Source of the DNA: Brachypodius melanocephalos
Taxonomy: Eukaryota > Chordata > Aves > Passeriformes > Pycnonotidae
NCBI GenBank assembly: GCA_013398615.1
Contig: VZSR01003371.1
Location: 3,220,530-3,284,529 of the forward strand
Reading direction: 5' to 3'
Length of the DNA stretch: 64,000 nt
This document shows positions 12,090 through 22,432 of this stretch, piece by piece. Made by a program: the position numbers and the translations under genes. The notes beneath the pieces are model-generated. The model had not been told where the DNA came from. It did no database searches and saw only the letters and a list, made by a program, of their open reading frames with translations. How positions within the stretch are numbered: position 1 is the stretch's first letter; each line of letters opens with the position of its first letter.

Positions 12090-15000
12090 CTGCAAAAGGA
12101 AAGAGATGTGGAGGGGAGAGAGGGTCTGAGTAATTTTGAGTTGAGAACATCCAGTACGATTCAATCCCCATGGTAACCTGTGTGGGATAGCGCTGCTGAG
12201 CAGCGCAGCAGGGCGTGGAGAAGGGAAAAAGCTGGAGTACAACAAGTCCGGACGTGCATATCTTGAACAATTGGGTAATTGGTCTGTAGTTGAGAGAATT
12301 GGGGTCAGCTGAAGGAGTGCTCAGAGCTGGCCGAGAAAAGATGAGGAAAGGTTTTAAAGATGTTTGTTAGTATTTGAAACAACAGCATGTAGATTTTTTT
12401 GCTTTCAGCTTTAGTATCTGGTCATTATCTCACCCTCTGAGGCCTGATGGGGATGGAGCTGATGGACACCAGATGACAGAATCTGCAAGGGTGGCCACAC
12501 AGCCCCCTCCTCTCTTTGCCTGTGATCCACAAATCACACACAGCAACAGGGGCAGTGGGAAAAACATGCCTATAAGAGCCTGAACCCACCCTGTGAAGCA
12601 TCCCACTGCTGCAGTGTCCTCTCTGCCTACCCTCAGATGACTTTCCCCACCCTTCAGTCCTCACTTCAGCCTTTCACATGAAACCCTCATGGGAGCTCAG
12701 AAACTCTCTCTGTTTTCCCTGAATATCACTGCAGAAAAGATGGTGAGTTTAGGAGAGGGAAGACTACTGCTGCATGTGTCCTTCTGGGTCTGCTTTCACC
12801 TAGTCCTTAGTTCTTCAAAGTCCTTCCCCATCTCTGAAAATGTTTAAGGCCAAGGCTTGAGCAACCTGGTCTAGAGAAAGGTGTCCCTACTCACAGCAGG
12901 GGAATGGAACAAAATAATCTTTAAGGTCTCTTCCAACCCAAGCCTTTCTGTGATTCTATGAAATGCCTGTGAAATGACTGCACAGGGAAAAACTTGTGGG
13001 TCCAACTCAGCCCATGTCACTGGTTTCTACTCCATTTTGCAACCCTTCCTTAGCTCAAAAAATATTCTCCCAGGAGCACCATCCAGCCCCCCTCAGCTGC
13101 ATCCTCCTTGTCATATCCTGTACCACATTAAGCATTTTCTGCAGTTTTAAACAGTGAAAGTTCCTTTTGGCACATCACTGCTTCTGTGCAGCTCCTGTCA
13201 GCAGCTCATTGAGACTCAGATCAATGTAGACCATGGCCAAGTGACCTGGAGGGACCCAAAATGAGGAGAAACTCACTCACCTGCCACGGGACATCCTTCT
13301 GGAGTAGTGGTAGGGGGTGACCACAGAGCAGTACCTGTCCAGGCTGATGAAGCACAGTGTGACAATGGATGCAGTGCAGAACATGACATCGAAGGAGATC
13401 CAGACCTTGCAGAACAGCTTCCCAAACAGCCACATCCCCGTCACCTCGTAAATGATGCTATGAGGGAAAACAGCTGGAAATCACAGCTGGAAGGGCTCTT
13501 TGTGCAGGCCAAGGCCAGGGTGGGTGAGGCTCTGAGCAACCTGCTCTAGTGGGAGGTATTCCTGCCCAGGGCTGGAACAAGAGGATCTTTAAGGTTCCTT
13601 CCAACCCAAACCCTTCTGTGAGTATTTCTTTATGACTGTGCTGAGGTAATGCTGTGTTTTTTCACACACGTACTAAAGATAGGCACGCAGTTCAGATAGC
13701 TGGGCTACTTCATGCTGAGCCCAACCCCTCCCCTTGCAAAGGAGGAGGCAGCAGAGGAGAAATTAGAGAGCCAGGTTTCATTCCTGTCCCTCACCATCTT
13801 CCCACTGTTAAAATCTGAGCGAGTCAAAAGGCGAGAGCCAGAATTACTTTAATGATGATTTGTAGGGATTCCTCCTCAAAGCACAACCCAAGAAAGGAGC
13901 ACCCCACAGCTGGAGCATGGCTGAACAAGAGCAAACCTGCTTCTTGCAGCCTAAGTGCCTTGAGAGAGGTGCTTTGTCCCGCAGAGCTCTCCAACTTTAC
14001 ATCTGCACAGCTTTGTTTATCACAGCACCTTTCCAGTGCCTGACACAGCACAGTCCTTTATGATTTCTCCCCAATTCCTGGGGCATGGGACATCTCCAAA
14101 AAACCCACTTCATGTCCAATCGAATGCTTCAAAACCAGAGAGGATTTCCACTCAGTTAAAAAAAGATGCAAAACAGCATCCTAGGAGGAAGCCCATGCAG
14201 CTTGTACATTATGTGACTCATAAATGCCTCAGCAAGGTAAACACACCAGCAAAAACCAGACATAGTACCAAAAATACTTCTAACAAAGTCAAGAGGAGCC
14301 TGTGAGAAGTGAGCAGCGAAGGAAGGAGCATATGGCACCTGTAGGAAGGCTGATGCATGTTTCTGTAGCATTCAGTGAGATGCCATTTGCTTCTTTCTTT
14401 CTCCAGATTTCTGCAGCTCCCAAGGCTGCTGAAATCACAATTGTGAGTGAATTCGATGAGTAACTCCCTAGTCCTGCAAAGCTTTAATTATCCTGTAACT
14501 TCCCAGCTTGCTGGTTAAATACAGGGAGATCAGGGCTGCTGAGCTGCAGTGCTCAGGTGTCCAGCAAGGGAGAAAGATTCAACCTGGTGTCAGAAAACAG
14601 TGCCTGATCTACATCTCACCAGCACCACTTCACTAAATCGACATATAAAGGTTGTTCCAGAGCACAGCAACTACTGTAGGTGGGTGCAGTGCTGCTGAAG
14701 GGTCCCAGCCCTCAGCAGCTCTTTGTTATGTGGAATTCCATGCAAAAATCCAAGCAAACTACTGCAGAGCCTGTCCCTGCACCATGGGCAGCATGGAGGA
14801 TCCTACAGCACAGACATGGAAAGGTTTCATGGCTCTTTTACAGAGGGGAAACAAGGCACTAGAATTGGAGCATGGGTTCTGTTCTGGATTTGGGTGCTGT
14901 TTTGCCATTCCTCAGAGCCCTCCTCATTCACAGAGATGCTGCAGAGCCTGTGGTGTGCCCTGGCCTCCCAGGAGGAGATGTGCTGGTGTTGGGACACCCT

Positions 15001-15171
15001 TGCACACAGATCCCAGGTGAGCAGGTGCCCAGTTGTCACCTGCACACACCTGGTGGGATGCACCCACCCTGCAGACACTCTCACAGCATGGGGTAGGAGA
15101 TACCTGACCCCTCCTCTCTGAGGTAAAAAGCAGCTTGGAAATGATGCTGGATAAGAAGAAGTAGTAAAAGG

Positions 15172-15237
<66 letters not shown>

Positions 15238-17108
15238 CCACACAGTGAAGTCACACCTGCCTTGCACTTTTGCTTGCAGAGGAAAAGAACAGCTGGAAGT
15301 ATTTACCCTGGAAATGACAGACTGGCTGGGGTACTCAGACAATGAGCTAAGCTCAGCTGAACCACTCCTGCAAACCAGCCAAGCCAGGAACAAAGCAAAA
15401 GCCTTAGTCTTATGAAATTAAGACACCAAGTGACAAATTTATTTTTCCTTTCTGTCACATTTTCCTGAGCCAAACTGCTTCCTAAGATCATTTCTTTTCC
15501 TTCCCTTTGGCACATAATAACCTGCCAACTGAGGAGCAAACTGAAATCTGAAAGAGCAACATGGATGTGAAGCCAGAACAGTGGGAAAGTGAAACAGCAG
15601 CCACTGTGCTGGCAGGGCTGGAGATGCTGATGGAGCCAGCAGGGTCCATTCCTCACCAGTGGCCCAGAGGAGCTGGCAGGTCTCCCCGCCAGGCAGCACC
15701 AGGACATTCAGGAGGAGCATGAAGCACCAACCATGCTCTGATCTTTGCTCCCCTTTGTAATTTTTGTTGTTTAAGTAAAGCATCACTAAAAGTAGGTTCA
15801 AAATAGGTAGGAGGAAGGAGTTTTTCACAATGAGGATGCCCAGAGATGCTGTGGCTGCCCCATCCCTGGAAGTGTTCAAAGCCAGGTTGGGTGGAGCTTT
15901 GAACAAGCTGGTCCAGGTTCCTGTGTCCCTGCTCAGTGAAGGGGTTGGACTGGATGGCCCCTAAAGGTCCCTGCCAACCCAAACCACACTATGGTTCAAT
16001 GATAGCATGAACTTAAAATTCATCGAACATAATTTAAGTTAGCAGTAATACTTTTTTAAAAGAACATCATTAACTGCTCTTTTTTTCACCTGGTACCATG
16101 AACTTTTAACTCAGTTTGTAATTGCTTGTTCATTCAATATTCTTCAGTGCCAAATTCAAAGGAACAGGCAGCCCCATGAGAACTGAAGCATAGAACATGG
16201 AAAGAGTTCAGCTTCCTCCTATTGCTCCATGAACTCAAAACAGGGTGCAGTTCCCTGATTTACACAAATTTATGGCTGCTTTGCAGGACAAGACAGCCAG
16301 GATCACAAGGCAGCTGCTTTCTGGCTTTGTTTCGCTGTTTTAGCCAAGTAGTGAAGCTCTCATAAATATGAACCTCATGCAGGGACACCTGCCCTCTCAA
16401 GTGCCTCTGCATCCATGAAATATAGGAGAAGCCTAAATTACTCTGCTTATCCTGAATCAATTCCTTACTTTCCATATGCAGGGCTAGCCCTGGAAGAGGA
16501 AGCTCAACCGCTGGAGCTCCATGTGCAAAGCTAGAAATCAAGTTCAGACCAGCAGCCAGGGTCCCTGAGTGGGCAGCAAGGAAAATACCCTTGGGAATTG
16601 TGTCTGCATGGATTACAAGGGGATCCATAACACGGAGCAGAGACAGGGAAGAACACACAGCCACCAGCCCACAGGGCAGCCCTTTTTGGAGAGCCCAGCC
16701 CTTTTTGGAGAGCCCAGCCCTTTTTGGAGAGCCCAGCCCTTTTTGGAGAGCCCAGCAGGTGAATCCCAGCCCTGCTCCAGGAGAGGATGCAGAGCTGGGA
16801 GAAAGGACATTTGTCCTCCTCTGCCCACGCCCCAGGGACACTCCTCACCTGAAGGGCATCACCAGGCAGGCCACGAGGAAGTCAGCCATGGCCAGGGACA
16901 TGATGAACATGTAGGTGACAGTGCGCAGCCTCCTCTCCACCACGGGGCACAGGAACACGATGCTGTTTCCCAGGAGTGTCACCACATCGATGAGGGTGAG
17001 GACGAGCCCGATGAGCACCTCCTGCAGCCCGACCCCTCCCCTTGCAAAAGAGGAGGAGGCAGCAGAGGAGGAATTGGAGAGCCAGGTTTCATTCCTGTCC
17101 ATCAGCAT
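11417..17108 (-). CDS. Aminergic-type class A GPCR, three coding exons (joined extent)
   Basis: Exons 17108-16849, 13457-13281 and 12089-11417 join in matching phases into a 369-residue seven-helix receptor. Seen directly: N-glycosylation sites at N5 and N12, GN1.50 (N48), LAMAD2.50 (D76), the disulfide Cys C103 and C184, the amine-binding Asp3.32 (D110, in ISFDVM), DRY (127-129), W4.50 (155), P5.50 (204), Y5.58 (212), E6.30 (248), CWLP6.50 (265-268), the aminergic WxGY motif at TM7 (297-300), NPLLY (306-310) and C327 as a possible palmitoyl anchor. By family rules D3.32 plus W7.40 and Y7.43 mark a biogenic-amine receptor. TM5 has Ala, Ser and Ala at 5.42, 5.43 and 5.46, so two catecholamine-type serines are missing, as are the Asp and Thr of histamine H2. 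By eye it resembles H2 and beta-type octopamine receptors, but I cannot name the ligand or orthologue. Confidence 0.93.
12090..13280 (-). other. Receptor intron 2
   Basis: 1191 bp intron with GT-AG ends, splitting an Arg codon at the end of ICL2. It contains a plus-oriented CR1 tail (12838-12961). Nothing else was recognised. Confidence 0.9.
12838..12961 (+). repeat. CR1 LINE 3' fragment
   Basis: Contains the CR1 consensus-like order: a decayed gagcaacctggtctag element, a ggtgtccct element, an aatctttaaggtctcttccaaccc-type tail, then tctgtgattctatg. Opposite to the host gene. Confidence 0.9.
13281..13457 (-). CDS. Receptor exon 2: ECL1, TM3, DRY, ICL2
   Basis: 177 bp. Acceptor tttccctcatag, donor gtgagt, phase 2 on both sides. 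It encodes IIYEVTGMWLFGKLFC through RRMSRG with the ligand-contact Asp D110, the disulfide Cys C103 and the DRY motif. This exon has no in-frame ATG-initiated open frame covering all of it, so a simple ORF scan misses it. Confidence 0.92.
13503..13620 (+). repeat. CR1 LINE 3' fragment next to exon 2
   Basis: Typical CR1 3' sequence (gagcaacctgctctagtggg, then aggatctttaaggttccttccaaccc). It ends up about 45 bases upstream of the exon 2 acceptor in the transcript sense, so it closely abuts the polypyrimidine and branch region of that exon. Confidence 0.9.
13705..13866 (-). pseudogene. Degenerate tandem copy of receptor coding exon 1 (5' part)
   Basis: About 149 bases (13718-13866) align with 17026-17176 with only small indels. 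The copy covers the exon 1 splice acceptor, the start codon and the first 28 or so codons. The copied frame is still open: it starts with ATG at 13797-13795, keeps RDRNETWLSN and SFARGGVGL with one codon deleted, then leaves homology and stops at TAG 13707-13705 after 30 codons. It contains no transmembrane segment. It is probably a dead duplication, or a cryptic or poison exon if it is ever spliced in. Confidence 0.85.
15172..15235 (+). repeat. 64-base poly(A) homopolymer
   Basis: An uninterrupted run of 64 A on the plus strand (poly(T) in the sense of the host receptor intron). No CR1 tail or obvious target-site duplication flanks it. Its length is likely uncertain because of sequencing and assembly slippage. 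Confidence 0.95.
15790..16003 (+). repeat. CR1 LINE 3' fragment
   Basis: Long CR1 3' segment in plus orientation: aggaaggagtttttcacaat, a ccctggaagtgttcaaagcc element, then ggactggatggcccctaaag and the ccaacccaaacca tail. Confidence 0.93.
16680..16755 (+). repeat. 4 x 19 bp perfect tandem repeat
   Basis: Four identical copies of ccctttttggagagcccag at 16680, 16699, 16718 and 16737. The array begins 94 bases downstream of the exon 1 donor in the transcript sense. Perfect identity between copies suggests recent expansion and likely length polymorphism. Confidence 0.97.
16849..17108 (-). CDS. Receptor exon 1: N-terminus, TM1-TM2
   Basis: 260 bp coding. Translation is taken to start at MLMDRNETWL (ATG 17108-17106), the first in-frame Met after a credible acceptor (gcctcgctcag, exon edge near 17125). 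The in-frame ATG two codons later (17102-17100) is an alternative start. The exon contains TM1 with GNS, TM2 with LAMAD, and ends in CLVMPF plus two bases at the donor gtgagg. The Ser completed across the splice gives VMPFS. Confidence 0.92.
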
Positions 17109-17516
17109 CTTCCCCCTGCTGAAATCTGAGCGAGGCAAAAGGCGAGACGCAGAATTACTTTAATGACCATTTGTAGGTGTGTGAAAGGGAGGACGGAAAT
17201 AACATTTAATGCTTCATTTGCTCCAGGAAAAATCCACACACCCTGCGGTGCCTGTGCCATCACTGTCCCGTGGTTAGCAGCCCATTAGAAGTGTCTGAAA
17301 TCCTGAGGGTGAGGATAAATGTGCAGCATTGAGAGGAGTCCTTCACGGCAATTAAAAGCCCTCCTGTGAATGAAAATGCATCATCAGATGAAGCATGAGA
17401 CCAGAAAAAAAAAAAATAGAAATGTACTGAGAGCAGAGAGAGGAAAAGAAAACAATTGAAATAAAAATTAAAGCAGCTGGGCTGAATCCCACTGAACAGC
17501 ATGCCAAGTCCACATA

Positions 17517-17583
17517 ATGTGGGGGCTGGAACTAGATGATCTTTAAGGTCTTTTCCAACCTAAACCATTCTGTGGTTTTATAT
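17517..17583 (+). repeat. CR1 LINE 3' tail
   Basis: Contains ctggaactagatgatcttta and aggtcttttccaacctaaac followed by a decayed ttctgtggttttat end. Plus orientation. Confidence 0.9.
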
Positions 17584-17787
17584 TCTCATGCTTGCCACCC
17601 CCAGAGCAGCTGGGGCTGCTTGCCCAGGCTGGCTGCCTCCATAACCCCACTGTTCAGTCCATGCTGTGTCCTGGGTTGTCCTGGTGCTTTTTCAGACTCT
17701 GAAGTTTAGAGGTTTTTTCCTAGCACAGTGGGCAGCTCCATCCTCCAGTCCGAATGGCCAAGCAGGGCTACACAGGGAGCAGAATTC

Positions 17788-17826
17788 TGGAATCACAGAA
17801 TGATTTGGGTTGGAAGATCATCAAAC
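17788..17826 (-). repeat. CR1 LINE 3' tail (short)
   Basis: Minus-oriented end: aatcacagaatgatttgggt followed by tggaagatcatc. Only about 40 bases are recognisable. Confidence 0.75.
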
Positions 17827-20800
17827 TGGCGTGTCTCAGGGGCAGCTCTGACCCCAGATTCATGTTCCCTCTGTGCTCAGATGGGAGATGAAGCTCCCAA
17901 CTCCTTAACTGGGGGTTTTTCTGTTGAGGAAATCCTCATGCTTGTGTCCACAGCTCAGTTCCCAGATTTTGACCAAGTGGTGTCACAGGTAGGTGGGAAG
18001 GTGGGAATGATGCCCTGCAAAATCTCCAGCAATTCAAAGCTCACTGGTGTAGCTGAAGGAACACAGAGACAAAGAACAAAGACAAAACTTGTGAGGAAAA
18101 GAGAATTACAGAAATATTTCCTGACGACGAATTGTTACATTTAAATATCATCACTTCTCCTGTGACCAGGATCTGCTTCCACAGCACCCTAAGGTCAATC
18201 CCACATCTCCAGGGCATCCTATGAGTGCAGGGTGAGAGTGGGCCTGGATAACATCCCTGTAGCCCAACTTACCTCATCTCACAGGGGCCAAATTTTGTCT
18301 TAGGAGAAGTGTAAGAACAAGGCAGCAAAATATTCCCAGCATCTCTTTGTCCTTCCTGCAGCCCCTGATGCAGAATTACCTCTTAAGATGGTTTCAGTGA
18401 TTTCTGAATCACAAAATTGTCCTGCTTTCCCTCTGGCCCAGCAAAATTTTAGCCTCCATGACCTCCTATAGCAACAACTTCCATGGCTCAGCTCTGTGTC
18501 CTGCAAAGAAATCCCCCTTTGTGCTTGTTCTGAGCTTCATTCAGTGCCTCTGCTCCTTGCATTGGAAGAGAAATCACACAACCCATCCCCATCCCCTCCC
18601 TCAGTGCCACTGGTGGGCTCTTCAACCCCTGTCACGCCCCCCAGCTCCCTCCTCATCTGCCAGCTTGCTCACTCCTCACAGGGAAGCAACAGAGGATTCC
18701 TGCCCTTCCCTGCTGCTCTTCTGAGCCTCTGAGAAGGACCAAAACTCCAAACAGCCCCCAAGAGCTAAATGCTCTGTGGATTTACCTAAGGGCATGGTCT
18801 CTGTTCTGTCCTGCTCCCCTTTCACCACCATCCCTGCCATGATTTGCTGATTTGAGTGGCACTGAGCTGACCCTTCCGCTGGGCTATGCCCATCCAAAGG
18901 TCTTGTTCCTGGGCAGCAACAGGAGCTGAGAGTCCACTGCTTTGGATGGGAAAATAGCATAAAATTAGGAAATTAAGTCCTCTCCATCTTTTCAAAACCC
19001 ATCACTTCACAGTTGAATTCTTTCTTCCACTGTAATGCTCAGTGAGTCTCATAAAAACCATTTTTTCGCTTCATTAAGTCAGACATTATCCTTCATACCC
19101 TGATTAAACTTCCTTTGGTCCATAAATATCACCACTTCGTGATTCACGATTTTCCCAGCTGAAGGTTTCTAGAACCCCACACACCCCAACCCTTATCCCT
19201 GTAAAGAGCATCCCTGAGCTCTCTGTACCTCACCCTGCACTCACCCCTGACGCATGCCAGCTTCCAGACAAGGATTTTATCACACAGGGACCTTCCTTCT
19301 TAACTCAGGACTATCACATTTCCTCAAAATCTCCCACCATGAGGGACTATACTGCAAACCTTTCAGAATTCCAAGCAGCCTACACCACCACCCAGGTGTT
19401 GTTTTTCCACCTGCTGACTTCTTCCAAGCATTCCTATACAACTGTGAAGGTGGGCTGCATTTTCTGAAAGCAGTGGTGACTTTGTCCATGGATGTAACTC
19501 TGTGTTCATGCCCCTACTCATCCTTCAAAATCCTCAGCTCCATCTCCTGACTTCTGTTCATTTGCTGGATTTAGTGGTTTCCATTCTTTCAAGTTAAAAA
19601 TAAAAAAAAAAAAAATAAAACAAAATTTAGAGAAGACTCAAACTGTCTAGAAAAAAATAATAAAGAAGGAAAACACTTCTCTGGAGCTGGGAGTCACTGA
19701 CTGAGACTTGAAGCTTTCCTGCTCCTCCAGCACTGAGAACAAGCAAGCTTTTTGAACAGCACTGGGCCAGCACTGCTAAAAGTCTGTAGGGTGTCTTAAG
19801 TGCCTCAGTCCTAATGAAAATGTTCCCTGGACAACACTCCACAGCCTGGTAACAAACACTCCATAAAAATAAAATAAAAAATCCGGTCTCCAGCTCTCCC
19901 ATAATTGACAGGAAAGAGGATAATCTGTGCCATTCTTTCTAACAGCTCCACTGTGGATGTCAGCAGACTGGATGAGCTCCTGTGGAACTGTTGGATTTCA
20001 ATGCAGTCACATTTCCTGGCAGGAATAGCTGCTCAGGCTGTTCTCCTCCCTGCGTGTTCCACACAGACAGCTCAGGGACAGCCACATGGAAAACCACGTG
20101 GACCACTTTAAACACTTAAATACCATGCAGAGAGCCCCAGGTACTCCCAGGAGAGCACCCAGTATTAGTACGGGCTCTTAAGATATGAACAGCAAAAAAT
20201 CAGGTTTGACGAAAAATCAAATTTTGTTTTAAAAAATCCATGTCAAATTTTAACATTTAAAACATCCAGTCCTCAGGTTTTAAAAAAATCACTGTCAAAT
20301 TTTTGTTCATGAGCAGATGAGAATGATAGATGAGAACTCTGGATTAATTATTTGGGGTTTTTTTAGATGTAACACTGAGACAAGAAGGTTTTGAAGTCGC
20401 ACCTTCCTGCAAAGAATGACTGTTCCCACACAGTCGTTAAGTTTGTGCCAACATTAGGACGGCTCTAATTAAAGCAGATCATTACTCAGACTGCTCTGTG
20501 AACACACACCCCTCCCAAACTTTGAGCAGAGTTAGGACAGGTTATTAGAATTCCTCTTTGCAAGTTCTCTGTGCTCCTCAGGTACCGTCTCAGCCAACCA
20601 GCCTGGGTTAAATGGTGAAAAACTCACAGCAGGCTCCTTAATGCAGGATACATCCAGGAGCATGACAGTGCACAAAAACAGCAGGCAGATGTGCCCACCC
20701 TCACTGAACACTAGAGAAACTTTCTTTTGTTGTAGTTTTGTTTGTTTGTTTTTTTTTTTCTTTTTATCAACACAAAGGCTGAGGGACTGGAAATAAGGCT

Positions 20801-22103
20801 GTCTTTATTTGACACCCGCTACTCTAACAATAAAAACAAGGGATGATGGATTCTTGAAACTTCAGGTTTGAACCTTGAACTCTAATTCAGGGTGCAGACA
20901 ACAGGATCCTGCTGCTCCTGATCCTTTTTTAAGAATCCCCAAGCAGAGCCCCTGGAAGATCATCCACAGTCCCTGTCACAGCCCAAGGGGGATGTCTGGA
21001 TCCTTTTGCCTCTGACTGAGAAGCCAATCCTTATCCAAAGTGTGCTAAATTAAGTTAATCAAGAAGTGCTGCTCTCAAACCACATGGAAAATTGCTAACA
21101 CAGGAAAGCAGGGGATGACACCATCTTAACCTCTCTGTGGAAATTACTGGGACAAAGCAGGATATGCCATCTTTCCCAGGGATGCACTTCCTCAGCTTAA
21201 AATATTGGAGCTCTTAAATTCTCCCACGAGCTGCAGCAGCCCATGTGGTGAAACTGCTGAGATAGCCCAGAGTCTCTACAACATCAATCTTTCAGTCTTT
21301 CCTGTGAAACCAAAGGGATAAATGCCCAGTGGTACCATGATGTGAGATCTTCCCAGATTTCCTGGGGATCTCAGATGCCTTAGGGTTTGCATTGTTCTTA
21401 TTTGGGCATTATAGTTTTGCTTCCCTACAAAAACCTGATGGGTTGGATTTTGTTCTGAGGCTGCCTGAGCAAAGCAGCTTCACCATTTCAGTTCCCCTTT
21501 CATATCCAGAAAGTTTGACCTAATTTATTCAGCAGACAAATCCCAAGCTAAAGGTTAATTTCATCAATAAAAGGCGTATTTTGATGGCAAGGGAAGGGGG
21601 CAAAAAAAAGCTCTGCAATCTCAAGGCTGACTGCACTTTAAAATCTTAGAGGAATGATGAAAACTGGAAATATATTACTGGGAATACATTTGCTGGCAGG
21701 CTCTGCTGAATCAGGTACAAACCAACATACGGCAGCAGGGAAAAACACCTGCCCCAGGAGTTTTCCTCACACACCTTTCCCTCCTCCTCCCCATGAGAAA
21801 ACTGCAACAGCTCAGTGATTGTCGAACAATGCGAGCAATTTGTTGAACTGTGGAAGGCTGTGGGTGGTGGTAAAGGAGGGGGAGAATGCCTGGGGATGCT
21901 TCCACTCGAGGAGGCCGTGCGAGGAATGAGCCTCTGCACTGACTTTCCTTCTCTCTTTCTCTCCCTCTATCCCACTTTCCCGTTGGAAGCACGGCATTTC
22001 TCAGGGCACGATTCCTTTCCACCCCCAAACCGGCACAGAATGATTCCTCCATCCTCTCTGTCAGCCCCGGGGCTGTGAACACAGTAAAATACAATGTCCT
22101 TAC

Positions 22104-22332
22104 CTTCGGAACCGATGGCTGCAGCGGCTCAGCGGTGTTCCCCAGCCCGGTCCGCGGTGCTTTCCCGGCTGCAGGGTACCCGGAGCTCGGGGCAGCTCTC
22201 GGAGATCCCGGATCTCTTCCCTTGGAGCTGCTCCCAGCCCGGCTGAGTGAAGCTGATGGCTCCTGCCCCGAAGCAGGACACGGAATCCTCATCCACAGGC
22301 GGCACAGAGGTTTGGGATCTCCCCTGGGCAGA
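22104..22332 (-). other. Candidate 5' noncoding exon of the receptor gene (5' edge unknown)
   Basis: Ends in an excellent donor (GAAG|GTAAGG) on the minus strand. Its start is unresolved and may fall within or beyond the assembly gap. The link to the receptor is by position and strand only. Confidence 0.4.
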
Positions 22333-22432
22333 NNNNNNNNNNNNNNNNNNNNNNNNNNNNNNNNNNNNNNNNNNNNNNNNNNNNNNNNNNNNNNNNNNNN
22401 NNNNNNNNNNNNNNNNNNNNNNNNNNNNNNNN
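22333..22432. other. Assembly gap (100 N)
   Basis: Exactly 100 unknown bases, the usual placeholder for a gap of unknown size, inside the CpG island. Translations running through it are meaningless. Confidence 0.99.

Larger units (their letters stand above)
13458..16848 (-). other. Receptor intron 1
   Basis: 3391 bp intron that splits the Ser codon after VMPF. It contains two plus-oriented CR1 fragments, a degenerate copy of coding exon 1, a 64-base poly(A) run and a 19 bp tandem repeat, each listed separately. The rest is unique-looking sequence. Confidence 0.9.
17126..22103 (-). other. Probable 5'UTR intron of the receptor gene
   Basis: About 5 kb between the acceptor upstream of the receptor start codon and the strong donor in the CpG island (AAG|GTAAGG at 22104/22103). 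It contains CR1 tails at 17517-17583 (plus) and 17788-17826 (minus), A-rich runs at about 17404-17416 and 19597-19620, and a T-rich run at about 20735-20765. No coding exon was recognised. That this is one intron is inference. Confidence 0.5.

Noticed and set aside
11570..12133. 187-residue plus-strand frame
   Set aside because: Antisense shadow of the receptor's third exon. Its Gly/His/Val-rich sequence is typical of reverse-complement translation.
14827..15393. 188-residue minus-strand frame containing a long poly-Phe stretch
   Set aside because: It is created by the poly(A)/poly(T) run in the receptor intron and has no other protein-like feature.
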